Source: Druceiella hillmani
Lineage: Eukaryota > Arthropoda > Insecta > Lepidoptera > Hepialidae
Direction: 5' to 3'
DNA: 64,000 nt
NCBI GenBank assembly: GCA_039881145.1
Contig: JAYKKI010000013.1
Span: forward strand, 41,187,501-41,251,500
The position numbers were made by a program, and so were the translations under genes. The notes under the pieces are model-generated. The model was given only the letters and a program-made list of their open reading frames with translations, did not search any database and was not told the DNA's origin. Of the stretch, positions 11,614 to 25,011 are shown piece by piece (the stretch's first letter is position 1; each line of letters opens with the position of its first letter).

Positions 11614-12808
11614 AGACAATTTCTTCGAACTTATTAGGAATTGCAAAATTCAATTAAACAATTGAGTTGCTCTGAAAACAAAGTTTCTTTATTTTAGTAC
11701 TAGTAGTACACATAAGAATAATTACAGAGTTTAACTTAAATACTACCTGAAGTCAAAGAAACGACATTTAAAGTTTATTAATTAAATTGTTCATTCCTTT
11801 ATTATACAATTCTTTTAATATAGCCAAACAATCTGAATAACAATGCAAGTTCTGTCAACCAAAAAGAATCTGCTTTGCTGACTGAGTTAGCCGCTAATAC
11901 TCACAGCGCCATCTATGGAGTACATAAGTACATGGTCACTGCTTACCGACAGAAGAGCGCTGTACCAATTAAAGAAATATAGTTTCTTCACATATATTAC
12001 AAGTTTGCTTGTAAAATTGGAATAACATACAGTTTCAGTAATGCTAAAAATCTATGATTGTATACCCTATATCACTGATTATGGAAGGCTCGTCTTTAAC
12101 TTAACCAATTTATTAATAATTTCTTGTTTATTGTCTCCCCATGTCTTCATAAAATCCTCATTAATTCCTAAATTATCTCAATCCCTTATTTATTCCTAAA
12201 TTTAATAATCTCTATAAACTTGTTAACGCCTTTTTGAAATCTAAAATTCAGTACATATATTAACGCTCCCTCAATTTTATGTGGAGCGAAATCATTTACA
12301 TGTTCGTGATATGAACATCTAAGTGGAATAGACAACGATAATATAATGTCACATTCTACTTGCTTATAATGAATCCAATGGTTTCTTACTTAACCTCATA
12401 TTTTCTTTCTAAAACAACGTTATTCACCATTCATCAATATGAATCACCACGGATCATTCACTACTGTCTTAATCACATGTAAAAACTGACCCAAGTTTAC
12501 ATACTTGCTTATTTGTTCAACATATATAATTTCTATGTTAATTTTTTTATTTTCTTTTTATTCGTTTAAAAAAATCAAAGCTTGGTTTTATTCATAACTG
12601 GCCATGTATTTTTCTTTAAAAATGCCTTTCATTTCTTTTTACGAATAGACAAAAATTTTAAAAATAGTCTTAAACCATTCTATTACTTATCCTTCATTCC
12701 CCCATAATTTTTTGTAAAAATTTCAATACACAGGTAAACAAAGTCAGTTTTATTATATGTACGATTGCAGAGTATATGAAACTATCAAACAATAAACGAT
12801 TAGCTTTA
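11614..12808. other. AT-rich noncoding stretch
   Basis: No gene or repeat was recognised. A CAGCGCCATCTATGG string occurs near 11906, a type of motif often found in insect repeats, but no element boundary is visible. Confidence 0.4.
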
Positions 12809-13222
12809 TTAACCGTTTGAGTGCCGACGAGCGCCTTCGTGCTCGTGCGCGTACTTACTAAATTTGCAACGAGCGCGATGGCGCTCGCGAAATTAATTGC
12901 TGTTTAGGGGAGGTCGCTCACACGCATCGCTAATTTTTTATCTTTCTACATGTTACATAAAGTTCAAATTATAATATTATTAGTAATTACAATATAAAAA
13001 GGATCCAGGAAAAGAAAATTTTCAACCCTTAATGTCGGAATAAGAAAATAATTCGAGCGAAAAGAGTGATAGTGGGATTTCAAGTTGTGAAGAAAGTGAT
13101 AGTGGGAGTGACATTGTGGTGCGCTCATAATTTGGCGTAATGCAAATTTTGAGTGATAGTGATAATAACAATTATTTTGCTGATACGGAGGATGTAGCGG
13201 ACTGCGAAAATAGAATGTCACC
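12809..13222 (+). mobile_element. piggyBac-like element, 5' end remnant
   Basis: A TTAA tetranucleotide (12809-12812), the piggyBac target, is followed at once by CCGTTTGAGTGCCGACGAGC, resembling piggyBac-family terminal repeats. The next 100 bp are strikingly GC-rich, with two short subterminal hairpins (ACGAGC/GCTCGT and GAGCGC/GCGCTC). Downstream, plus-strand frames read acidic Ser/Asp/Glu stretches (CEESDSGSD, then ILSDSDNNNYFADTEDVADC), like the N-terminal tails of piggyBac transposases, with a stop between them. The catalytic domain and the other terminus are absent. Confidence 0.55.
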
Positions 13223-13420
13223 TTGATTTCAGTTTTTGTTATAATTTCTGTTCACAAAATATACTTCCATAATTTTCTTTGTATTTTATTATCCTTGTAC
13301 AAGTTTTTATTGTGAAAACACCGAAGAAATTATTAAAATTGGATAATTTTTGCCTTTTTTTTTTAAAAATACTATATTTTTAGGTCAATAGAAGCCTCTT
13401 AATCATAATTTTTGTGTATT

Positions 13421-13458
13421 AGTTTCATGAATGTAAAGTGCATCACATTCATGAAACT
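13421..13458. repeat. Perfect 14 bp hairpin
   Basis: AGTTTCATGAATGT and ACATTCATGAAACT flank a loop of about 10 bases. No function can be assigned. Confidence 0.8.
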
Positions 13459-14344
13459 CATTTTAAGCTGATTGTTAAATGAAGGATCTGTCACTAGATT
13501 GCTTTGAATTTCATCACAAATAAAATTTGAAGAACTTTTAATTAATATTTCAATATGATCATTATCAGACACGAAAATTCATTTTTCTTGGACCATAAAT
13601 CTACGATTACTACAAATTATATCACCAACAAGAAAACATTTTGCACAACTTTTGAAAATAATCTAGCATCTTTAATGGTTGTAATCTATCTATTTACGCT
13701 ATATTTTCAGTATGTTCATTAATGCATACTTCTCGTCGTTTACAAATAGCAACTTTAAAATTCTTTCTACTTATAAATCTGACTTATGATATTAAGATAA
13801 TTTTTTAATTTTAAGGATATTTAAATTATTACCAAAGAATAAAAAAAAATGTTAAGTACTTTGAATTGCAATGTTGCAAAAGTTGACAGAAACATACTGT
13901 TATTGTCAACATTATCTCTTTATTTTTTGTCTTTCAATCTATTGAGATGACAATATAAATATTTGAGTGAATTTAATTTAATTTTAATCAAATGTGTTGA
14001 AGCAACTCTTCCTTATCTTTTATAAAGACGGGTAAATTTGGAGTCATTTTCTTCGAGAAAACAAAATTTTCAAAATGTTTAAAAACAATAACGTCAAATT
14101 CATACTATTTACGATTACGTCAATCATTGCATTCAAAATATCATTTTTGTGTTGGCTTTCCAGGGGACTACATGGGACCACATTTTTCTTTTTTAACACA
14201 TTTTTTAATTCTTTTGAATGATTATAACTGCTTCTCTCTATACAATAACCAGCTGTAGACAAGTATTGTTCAAACTTTTTGTTGTTTCTTGTTCAAAATT
14301 CCCTCATCCAGTTACAAAAATAACATAAGTATACAATATCTATG

Positions 14345-15560
14345 CTACATGAACTCGTACCGATTAACAAAATGTATTTATGACAATAACAGGCAATTAC
14401 GTCACGTATCATATATGCAATGATGTGTTGAATTGTTGCATGTATTGCATCATTACAGGCTAAGCAAATGAAGTACATGTTAAAATGCACATAAACCCTA
14501 TACTTATACAAAATTATTAAACAATTTTATCCACAGAGAATGAAAAACACTGACAATTATATCTTATACTATACATACAATGATGTGCTGAATTATTGCA
14601 GATATTGCATCATTATAGACTAAATGAACAAAGCACATGTTCAAATGCAAATACAGTCTATAAGCACTATGTTTACAAAATAATTAAATCATTTCATCCA
14701 CACAGAAGGAAAAACACTGACAATTATGTCTTATACCATACATAGAATGATATACTGAATTGTTGTGGGTATTACATCATTACAGGTTAAGTGACCAAAG
14801 CCAATGTATAAATGCGAATACAGTCTTTCAACTCTATATTGATACAAAATAATTAAATACTTTTATCCACACAAAATTAAAAACACCAACTATCATTTCT
14901 TATACCGTACATGCAATGATGTGTTGAATAGTTGCATATGTTGCATCATTACAGGCTAAGTGAACGAAGTGCATGTGAAAATGCATATAAACTCTGTACT
15001 TATACAAAATTATTAAACAATTTTATCCACAGAGAATGAAAAACACTGACAATTATATCATATACTATACATACAATGATGTGCTGAATTGTTGCAGATA
15101 TTGCATCATTACAGACTAAGTGAACGAAGCACATGTTCAAATGCAAATACAGTCTATAAGCATTATGTTTACAAAATAATTAAATCATTTCATCCACACA
15201 GAATGAAAAACACTATGTCTTATACCATACAATTATGTCTTATACCATACATAGAATGATATACTGAATTGTTATGGGTGTTACATCACTACAGATTAAG
15301 TGAACAAAGCCAATGTACAAATGCAAATACAGTCTTTCAACTCTATATTGATACAAAATAATTAAATACTTTTATCCACACAAAATGAAAAACACCAACT
15401 ATTATTTCTTATACCATACATGCAATCATGTGTTGAATAGTTGCATGTGTTGCATCATTACGGGCTAAGTGAACGAAGCGCACGTTCAAATGCAAATATA
15501 TTCTTTCAACTGTATACTCAAACAAAACAATTAAATACTTTTATCCACAATTGCTAATGA
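14345..15560. repeat. Satellite array with trimeric higher-order units
   Basis: Monomers of about 162-182 bp start with a TCCACA(C/G)A(G/A)AATGAAAAACA-type block near 14530, 14697, 14866, 15028, 15193 and 15375, and a further partial block lies near 15542. Each contains a TGCATCATTACAG(G/A)CTAA(G)-type segment. The types recur in order A, B, C: A at 14530 and 15028, B at 14697 and 15193, C at 14866 and 15375, so the true period is about 500 bp. A partial C-type monomer leads in from about 14380. The B unit at 15193 has a small internal duplication of TATGTCTTATACCATACA. Confidence 0.85.
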
Positions 15561-18500
15561 CACATAAAATAAAAAGTGAAAGTTAAGTAGCCAAAGCTCT
15601 AGTAGTTAACAAGACAATGTCTAATTAGCTTTACATACCTATAAATATTATAACAAACAAAAAAGTACTCTTTTGGCCACCTTGAAAGAGATTAATGATT
15701 TATAGCTGACTCATATGATCTACTCAAGAAAGCTGAACATAGTCCTCATGTATATTATCAGCAAATTAATGTTTTTTATTATCTCCTAGTTTACCAAATC
15801 CGATTGTGGCCTTCTTTAATATCATAGTCATTTATAAAATATATATTTTCAGTTACACCCAAAAAATACCAAGGTTAAAAGAATATAAAGTTGATTAAAC
15901 AGACTTGTTCATGTAAAAGCACCATTACATTAATTAATAAATAATTATATTCTTCAAAACGATTTTTGTCTTTAGAAATCCTACCTTGTCACATCTTGTT
16001 AAATTGTTGAATTATGCTTTCGCAACATTATATCATTTTTGTTACTAAAATGAGACGGTAACTACAACGCAATATATTTTTATAATTATTTCCTGGCTTT
16101 AATTTAGCTGAAACATCTGATCCTTCAATAATTTATGTTCCCTGACACAGTAAATTAAATATATAAGTTAAAAAATAAACCTAACAGAGCATATATATTC
16201 GCCATGTGATTGCTTATTACACGATTGACTATTCATCTAATAATATTTCTTTATACTTAAATATATTTTTGCCAATTACTCATTCTCCATTCCATTAATT
16301 ATTGAAGTGTGCTGTCTAAAATTGTGAATATTGTAACATAAACTGAGAAAGTTTAACAAAAATGCATAATAGCCAACTATATAATAACCAACTATATGCA
16401 TCCATTTATCACTCATACAAAATAGTGTACATTTATAGTTTATATTGTATTTATTTCCTTCAAAATAACCTAATCTTGAAAATATTAATTTCAATTCAAA
16501 AATAATAACTAAATATTAATAACAAGCTATATTAATAGACTTCTGCCATTGATTTTATTAATGGTCTATTATAATTCTCTTATAATAAACGAAATTCTTG
16601 AAAAATATTAACAGAAAAACTCTTTACACATTATCACATACTTATCATGTTTATAATCTAATTGTTAATACAAAGACTTATAGCAATTAAAATTTATAGG
16701 TAATCATAATAAATTTCAGTATGGAATTAATCCAATAATAGAGAATAAAAAAAGAAGTCTGGATGAATGTATGTATTTTATATTAGTGTCTAGAACATTG
16801 TAAGCTGCAAAAATAGTTTACGTTGAAACATTAACTCCAATACATAACTTGCCTTTATATTAATCTAGCTAAATCCGTATAACATACAATAATTAAATAA
16901 AATACTTATCATAACTGTCGGATAATCATTCATTTACAAAAGAAAATGCTTATTTATAATGGTTGAAAAAAACAAATTGCCAAGAAAATTAGTTATGAAA
17001 ATAAAAAAAAATTAATCCTTAACACAATAATCTATATAAAGTAACTTTTACTGACAATCAGCTGAACAAAAAACTTAAAATATTTTAACTACAAATAGAA
17101 TCCCCATTAAAGAAAACTTAAAATATAATTACTGACATATTACCATATATAGTATAATATGTAATGAAATATATAATAATTCCCGTGCCCAGAAATGCTA
17201 ATACATGAAAAAATAAAAAAGATATCCACTAGCAAACATACAATTAAAAGACATACCTAATTTTTCAGCTAACTGTTATTATTTATATTCATCCCTACTA
17301 ATGTAATAAAAGTGAAAAGTTGTCTATTTATTTTTTATTTGTCTTTCTTTCAAATTTAAATGACCTAAAGGATTTCAAAGAAATTTTATTTAATATATTA
17401 TGCCCTAAATCAAAATATAAATATTTACACTATTATTTACGGAAACAGAGCGGTGAATTTAACCGCAAAAAAAAATTATGCACACACACGAAAAACTGAA
17501 TGCACTGCTATTAATTTAATTTTTAAGACTTAAATGGTAGTAGAACAGGTACCATTTAACATGTCAAACTCGTGGGTTACTTATTGTGCAGCACTTTAAT
17601 CAACTATTTAATAATGTACTATTACATAAGTCACACGGCTCTCCGCAATGCAACACGACACATATTAAAAGTCAGGCCTGGCAAATTATGCTCAAAACAT
17701 AGACTTAACATACTACAAATATTAAGTCAATGTTTCAAAATAATACTATCTCGTAACTACACATGTGACCTAATTCAATTCTATATCTATTTCGACTTGC
17801 CTACATACACATACATACATAAACCCACACATCCCCTCATGCATACATTTACATATAAACTTACATAAATAAACACATATATCCATTACGAAAATATTAA
17901 AAGATATTGAGAAAAACTTTGATACATATAATATTAATTTATTGAGATTATTAACTAAAAAGTTTGTTACAAGCAGATCGATGATGTATTAAATAGCCTG
18001 GTATATCGATGTTCACATAATATCTGTTAAAATTCCTACATTTCCTGGTATTTAAAGAGGAGAACACAGTGCCACATTAGCCATGTAGTAAGAGTTAGCA
18101 AATACTATGTGCCAAACAGCCTTAGGGGGCCTCGCATCTGTGCATAAAAATTCTATCAAGTTATATAAGTACAGTATAGCACATATAATGTCCAATGAAA
18201 AAACTGTGGCAAAGTAGAAAAAGAAAAGTAGATTATATTGCATTTAGTCATACATAACTGTACATAGGCTACCTAACTCTCGGGTTGGAACTCTTGATGT
18301 TTTATTTTTGTTGGAAGTAGTTAACGTGTTTATGCAACAGAAAATGGGCAATTAATGGTAAAGAATCAATATAAGCACATGTAGAAAAAAAATTTTCACA
18401 ATTTCCTGATCATAACATCACAAAATATGAAAAAAAATGTTTAATAGTTACATTATTACTTATATTCCAAATTTGAACTTTCACTTTATGTATGCATCTA

Positions 18501-20694
18501 TAATCCTAAATCAAATCACAAAATTAAGTCCTTTGTATTAAGATTAATATTATACTTCTTAAAAAAAGCGCATAAAATGAAACAAAAAAAGATTTTGTAA
18601 GCACTTTGATACCAATAACTAAGCATCTTATGTAAATTTTCAAGTAATTTTTCTATTATTATGAAGCAAAAAATGTAAATAACCTTAAAGTAAATATGCT
18701 TTAAAAGAACAAATTGGAACATCGACATATATTTTCAATCCAATGGACATTGAAATAGGTTCAATATTGAATAAATCACTTGATTAAAATTAATAGTTAA
18801 AATATTGAAATTCATATTTAGATATTTTTAGTCATGTTAATGGATAAATGGAGCTAAAAGTGAAAAAGGAGAAAAAAATTTACATAATATGTTATTTTTT
18901 TAAAAATGGTCAAACTTATATGGTAATTGATCCTTACCATAACTCAAAATAATTGAATAAATATGTGCTGTTGATTGTAGACCCTATCATGTATCTTTCT
19001 AATTTTTTTCAGTCCTTTCTTGCTATTATTTTAAAAATTTGAGGAGTTGAAATACCTTTTAATTTTTTTGTAAAACTTTATTCAAAATGGTTTTTGATAT
19101 ATAAGAGAATATTTCAGATTTTTCTATTTAACAAGCTTTTTTTTTGAAACACCATAAAATAGAATTAAAGGAAAATCTTATTTTGGTAATTTCGGTAAAG
19201 CACACTATTAATCATCTTATTTTGGTAATTTTGGTACAGATTACTATTATCCTTGACTTACATTTTTATTTCATAGAAAGTCATAGAAAGAAACCATACC
19301 ATAATAAAAATTATAATTAAAAACAATTCTCCCTTACGTTTTGAAATCGTTATATACTTTTCTACAGATAAGAAACTATTCTTCGCTGTAAAAAAGTAAA
19401 TATAACACATAATCAGACTTACAGTCATAATCTTCAAACCTAACCCAAATTAAGTTCACAGACTTTGAAGGTATTTTAATTAGTTAAGAAATTATTCAGT
19501 TACATTCAGGTACACATCTCGATAATCCAGAATAAGCTGTAATTAAATTGGATTAATTAGAAAATCCTGCTAACTGGTCCACTAGCTGATTAGATTTAGA
19601 TCCAATAAATACATCCACGCAGGAAGTGATTTTGTAAGAACCATGGTGAGAATATGTTTGAAAATTATCAAAACACAAATGATAGTTTCAAGTACTTTAT
19701 TTTACTATTATAAAAATGGCGTAGTAAACATCACAAACTAGGTATGATATTCCAGTATTTAAGTTATATTACTCCAGTAACAAAACTATTCCACATGAAA
19801 CAATTTGAAATAATTTCCAGAAATGTTTACTTGTTTATAACCATAAAGGTAATATAATTAAACAAATAATGCATATTTTCATAATGTTTAATTTTATTTT
19901 TATACACTATATTTTTCATTCTAATTATGTACATTTCATTAATTTTTTATACGTTTTTGAAAGTTCAATGCCATCTAGATATGCTGTGCACATTTTAACC
20001 AAAAATGAGCTATTATTATATTCCCCAGTATAAACAAAGAGTTATATTTAATTATAGATAATTTGTTTTGGCTAAGGATAGTGGGCCAATAAGCAATTGA
20101 ATGAAAATATTGAAGTATACAGAAGGAGAAGCGTTCCTGAAACGTAATAACAGAAAGATGTACAATTATCACTCACTTTAAAATAGTATAACCTTACTTA
20201 AAATAAGATTACAGGGTATAGTACAATAGATTTTGAGGATTTTATATAATTAGCAAACTAGAAAATATAGTCAGCACAAAGACCATTTGGAGTAAATTTG
20301 TATATTCAACTTATCTCTCTTGTATAAGAGATATAAGTTGAACATTTTTAGGGATTAATAGTTGGAGGAATATTTCAGAAAAAGTATTTTAGATAAGGGA
20401 ATAATGTAATGTACAGGGGAAAACAGAGGTTAACCTAAAAGTATTAAAATGTATTAGCGACACTGGGTGTCATAACGTCAATAATGGAAACAAGTACTTA
20501 AATACTTAGACAGCTTTCTATGAATATGGATGCAATTTTAACAAAGTTCTTTTTTTACTTCAGATGAAAAAATTTACAGGACGACAAATGCATAATCATT
20601 GGATGGGTTATACTTCAAGGTGTTCAGTATACATTACTTGATAAGAAAAAATTAACTTTTTCAACAGGTGCTAAAGATTGACTTTTTTTCATTA
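15561..20694. other. Long AT-rich stretch without recognisable genes
   Basis: Over 5 kb no gene, RNA gene or strong repeat was found. Near 17290-17410, TCCCTACTAATGTAATAAAA recalls a widespread insect transposon terminus, but it is too diverged to assign. A hairpin with 13 bp arms lies near 20305-20343 (TTCAACTTATCTC against GAGATATAAGTTGAA, with one mismatch region). Confidence 0.45.
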
Positions 20695-21024
20695 GAAAAT
20701 TTTAAGATTAGCCAGAGATTGAATATATTTGGCGTTAATTTTGTAGAAATTCATTATAATTAAAATTTTCTCAACTAAATGAAACTACGTGATGTAATAT
20801 TATTTCAACTTTATTTAAAGCCTTTACCACGATCTAGGTTTCATTATATGACAACATCTTCAGGTGGACAATTTGTAAAGACAGGTGGACAATTTGTAAA
20901 AATCTTCACAAATTGTCCACCTGAAGATGTTGTTATACAACGAAACCTAGGTAATGGTAAAGAATTTAAATTAAGTAGAAATAATACTACATCACATAAT
21001 GTCATTTAGTTATGAAAATTTTAA
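20695..21024. mobile_element. Penelope-like foldback repeat, copy B, with target-site duplication
   Basis: The element (20706-21013) is bounded by an 11 bp direct repeat, GAAAATTTTAA, at 20695-20705 and 21014-21024. It opens with the family's unique left segment (ATATTTGGCGTTAATTTTGT) and continues into two long inverted arms meeting near 20890. Each arm holds a hammerhead-like CUGAAGA...GAAACC motif, one on each strand. In the minus-strand motif stem II (GUUGU with AUAAU) still pairs using G-U wobbles. The plus-strand motif has lost its stem I pairing. The 76-residue frame over it is a by-product. Confidence 0.8.
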
Positions 21025-21834
21025 TTAGACAATAAACATTCATTGTTATTTAATTTTAAGACGTCCAGTCAAGAGATACAATAGTAACCATAAAGTAATA
21101 TAATTTTCAGCTTTATGAAGAAGAAAATATCTAATGTTAAAATTTGAAACTAAAATTAATATATAAAGGTATTAAAGTTCATTTACCTTATATTGTAAAG
21201 CGGTATTTTTGTAGGTGGGAAATTTTTTTTTTAAATTTTTTTTAGAGAATCCCCATAGCACATTGTTGACTAACAATTGCATGCAGAATCAATCTCACGT
21301 TACCGGCTGTTATTAAAATTGAGTATGAAGTGAAACTACTTCAGTATATTTTATACAAATTTTTTTGTTAAATTAAACTTTATACGTAACTTTTATAGTA
21401 GGTATAGATTATTTATATTATTTCAATTAAACTTTATACATAACTTCTATACTAGGTGTTAATATTTCTTTAGGGGATGTGCCTTGAAATTAAAAAATAT
21501 TTTTATAGAATCACTTTGTTGGCTGCTTGTCAAGAAATTTTTTACGAGGAAAGGCCCAAAGTATCAAGGAAAGGCCCAAAGTATAAAATTAAAACCAAAT
21601 ACTGGGGATTATACTCTTGTAAAAAATTTAAGCTTCTGTCTCAATACATTAAAAAGATACAACCTTTCAAACATCATATACTTTGATATTCACTTACTTG
21701 CGAAAAACTTCTGAAGGCACTCGTTGGTCTCTAAAATCATGAAATTTCGTCGATTGTGATTGAACACAATGAACAAAGATTTTACAATACTGGATACATT
21801 AAAGAATGTAATTGATTTAAAAAATTTAAATAGC

Positions 21835-22815
21835 TAATGCGAGAATGCAATGCCCAACTTCGCAAAATATGTGAGGAGGTGGATGCTCATGCAGACAAAC
21901 ATGAATTTAAAGATCTATACCACAAAATTCTTTTCATCACCAAAACGCAGCCTACCAAGACCTAGGCCGTTGTATGAAAGTATTAGCAAAGGGGTAACAC
22001 AGCTAAACCAAATATGCGTACTGTAGAAATGGTAATGTTGGACTTTGTTTCAAGATCCATTACCAAAAAATTTCCTCACTACAGAGCCAAACATCCTTGA
22101 ATCGGATATCAGGCCCACTATCAAGCATCTAAAGAAAGAGAAATCACATATGGATGCAATTCCCTTCAAAGTTATAAAAGCCTCAGGTGACCAGGGTATC
22201 CACATGTGAGAGAGACATGACTCACACAATCTTCATTCCATTGCATCAACGAAGACATATACCAATTACTGACTCATAACTTTAATATCTCATACAAGTA
22301 AAATCTTGCTATACTTACAGAACGAGCAACTAAAAAGACCTAGCTGCCCACAGAGATTGCGCCTGAACAAGGTGATTTGGCCAAGGGAAAGCATACTAGG
22401 GAACTCGAAATCGTCCAAAAGGGTCGGGAATTCAACAAACATTTTCAAAGGCATTCAAGATGGAGCATATGAGCCTTAAGTTGACATTAAGCATTAATCG
22501 CCACAAGACAAAAATTATGGTAAAGAACTGCGATAACAAGAAGTGACTCTGATAACACACTGTGAAATGGTACAGTCATACATATATCTTAGAACTGATC
22601 TCAAACAACAGTGATTGCTTTTATGAACGAAATGCTCTATGATGATAACTAGAAATATTATGAACAAGTTAAACTTATTTATTCATTTTTGTCAGCTGCC
22701 CACTGTCTATAAGGATGTTGTTGGTTTGCGACCAGATTATAGGTTTGCTATGGCTACAGGCAAAGTACAACCTAAGTTAAATGCTTCAAAAGACGATGAA
22801 AGATTTGTTTAAAAG
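21835..22815 (+). pseudogene. LINE reverse transcriptase remnant
   Basis: Frames on the plus strand spell pieces of a non-LTR retrotransposon ORF2. EPNILESDIRPTIKHLKKEK (from about 22085) runs into SHMDAIPFKVIKASGD, the pre-palm block of RTE- or CR1-type elements. LISHTSKIL and a degraded EQ...GKHTRE block (22270-22420) follow, where the family has the finger/palm region. Stops and frameshifts break every segment and no YADD/FADD box was found. A second, inverted copy of its middle part lies at 23185-23440. Confidence 0.6.
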
Positions 22816-23184
22816 ATTGATGTATGTTTGTGTTTATTTACTTTTAACATCAATTCCTGTTACAAAATTATAACAAACAAAAAATAAAATAACAAGAATG
22901 TGTAAATATCCTTTTATACCTCAAAAATTTTAAAAGTAAAATATATTACACATTTTTCTGAAATATGTATATGTTCATGTTTCAAGCAAGAATTAACTTA
23001 GTAAAAAGTATCGATATATAACATTTTTATATATTACTTCAATATTGACTAACATTTTAAAAATGTCAATTCGGTGATAAATTTGATTTCAAATCATTGA
23101 TTTTAATAAATTAAAAACATTATTTAAAATATTTTTTTAATGAATTACAAACTCGATACGAACAGAGTTACATTGTCACAAAAT

Positions 23185-23440
23185 TAAATTCACTGCTCAT
23201 TATTTAAGCTTGTCGAGACACATAGATGCAAGAAACATTTTAATATGTTCTGCAATAATGTTCTGCTAAATATAAGTACATTTGTTGAATGCCCAAGCCT
23301 TTTGGACGATCTGAGAGCAATGAGAATTTCTTCCCTAGTATGCTTCCCTAGTTCCATTGGCCAAATCAACTTGTTCAGGCACAATCTCTATGGACAAGTA
23401 GGTCTTTTTAGTGGCTCGTTCTGCATATCTATCGTTTCTA
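23185..23440 (-). pseudogene. Inverted fragment of the same LINE
   Basis: On the minus strand from about 23427, the sequence (GCAGAACGAGCCACTAAAAA, then GTGCCTGAACAAGTTGATTT and CGTCCAAAAGGCTTGGGCAT) closely matches plus-strand positions 22315-22450. The protein pieces, such as GKHTREEIL, belong to the reverse transcriptase region. It represents a separate insertion or an inverted duplication. Confidence 0.65.
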
Positions 23441-23699
23441 TTATTTAGAGTATTGACCGGTATTGACATAGGCAACAATTTAGATAATTACATAATCGTA
23501 ACCTTTATATTTGGCCAGTTGGACTTAAAGCAAGAGGTGAACTAATTCTTACACAAAATATTGTATTTATGAACTTTTTTAAAAAAATTCCACAGCACAC
23601 TAGACATAATTATATTAAACCATGTCACACCAACACAAAATTTAAATGATTAAAGAAGAAAGAAGTCAACTGAAATTGAACATTATTAAAATTGAATGC

Positions 23700-23762
23700 C
23701 ATATCTGAACAAAACGTGACATCTGAACAAAACGCGACTTCTGAACAAAACGCGATATCGGA
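23700..23762. repeat. 18 bp tandem repeat, three copies
   Basis: ATCTGAACAAAACGTGAC is repeated three times with small changes (ATCTGAACAAAACGCGAC, TTCTGAACAAAACGCGAT). Confidence 0.85.
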
Positions 23763-24085
23763 ATATAAATCATTGTGATAAGCGTCTCGATATCATATGG
23801 TGCACATTAAATTTAAGATTAAATATTTTCAATTTTGATTTGTTTTCTTTCTTTTTTAATCACTCCATTCTTTTCTTTTGGTGTGATATTGCAATGTACA
23901 CATTCATACACAAGGCATTCGATAAAATATGGCATCGGTCCATATCTTTTATGTCGGTGAGTTATGTGATTAGTACAAAACTGTAAATATGCCTTAGTTC
24001 TGGAAAAAATATAGTTTTTATAACTTTCCAATACTAATACACTAAATTTATATTTATTTCAAAAATAAAAGTATCTAAAAACATT

Positions 24086-24650
24086 AACATTCAACAATAA
24101 TTGATAACAAAAACAGAAGTAAGCTTGTGACCGGTAACCACATGTTAATTGGATTTTCAATATTTTTTTTAGTTTGTATAAATGACTATATTACTATTGA
24201 TTAATGATTACATAATTTGTGTGTTTCATGTTCCCAATGTTTTGTAGCTCATTCTTACTTACTTTTTTTCATTTGACTTTTTATTATTTCTATGTTTTTC
24301 ATCCAAACAACTATCATTATTGAGTAAATTTCGTGTATTTGCCTAGATTATTATTATTTAAAGCTACGTTGGGGGCAAACAAAAAATGAATTTAAAAAAT
24401 TCAAAAATTTAAGGGCTTGTATATAATTAAATAACGGAATATAAATATCAATATTCTTTCTACATTCAACAATAATTGGTAATGAAAACAGAAGTTACCT
24501 TGTGACCGATAATCAAATGTTAACTGGATTTTAAAATTGTTTTTTTGACTATTATACTATTGATTAATAATTAGATAATTTATGCGTTTCATCTTCCCAA
24601 TGTTTTGTAGCTCATTCTTACTTACTTTTTTTTTCATTTAACTTTTTACT
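24086..24650. repeat. Direct duplication, 375 bp offset
   Basis: About 200 bp starting with ATTCAACAATAATTG and including CCCAATGTTTTGTAGCTCAT occurs at about 24089-24290 and again at 24464-24650, diverged by substitutions and small indels. No coding content was recognised. Confidence 0.8.
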
Positions 24651-25011
24651 TTTTTCATATTAATATATAGATATTAACCCGCATATACTCCAATTACAAA
24701 ATTGTTAAGATACAGAATATCTGAATGTAATAAAAAAATAAGTAAACATTAAGATAGTCCAACATAACTGAAATTACAAGAATAGCTCCGAAAGATCTTA
24801 AGAACTTTCCGTTTGTAATAATGTTATTAAAATGCTTAATTCAAAATTCGAAAATGGAACTCTAATCCACTGAAGTACTTCGCTTGAATTTGTTCGTTTT
24901 TTTTTACAAATTTGTGATAATTTGAAAACTGTGTATTACGTAAAGACGAATTTAACACGAAATAATTTTTGCTCTATCATTTTTATGACTTCTCTTGTAA
25001 TCTCAATCAAC

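Noticed and set aside
20779..21009. 76-residue frame with PPEDVVIQRNLG, also seen in part at 447-632 and 63788-63970
   Set aside because: The shared peptide comes from the foldback repeat containing the ribozyme-like motif. Both strands and arms give such frames, so it is not treated as a protein.
23190..23448. Overlapping frames of 64 and 67 residues on opposite strands
   Set aside because: Both lie over an inverted LINE fragment and reflect its residual openness.
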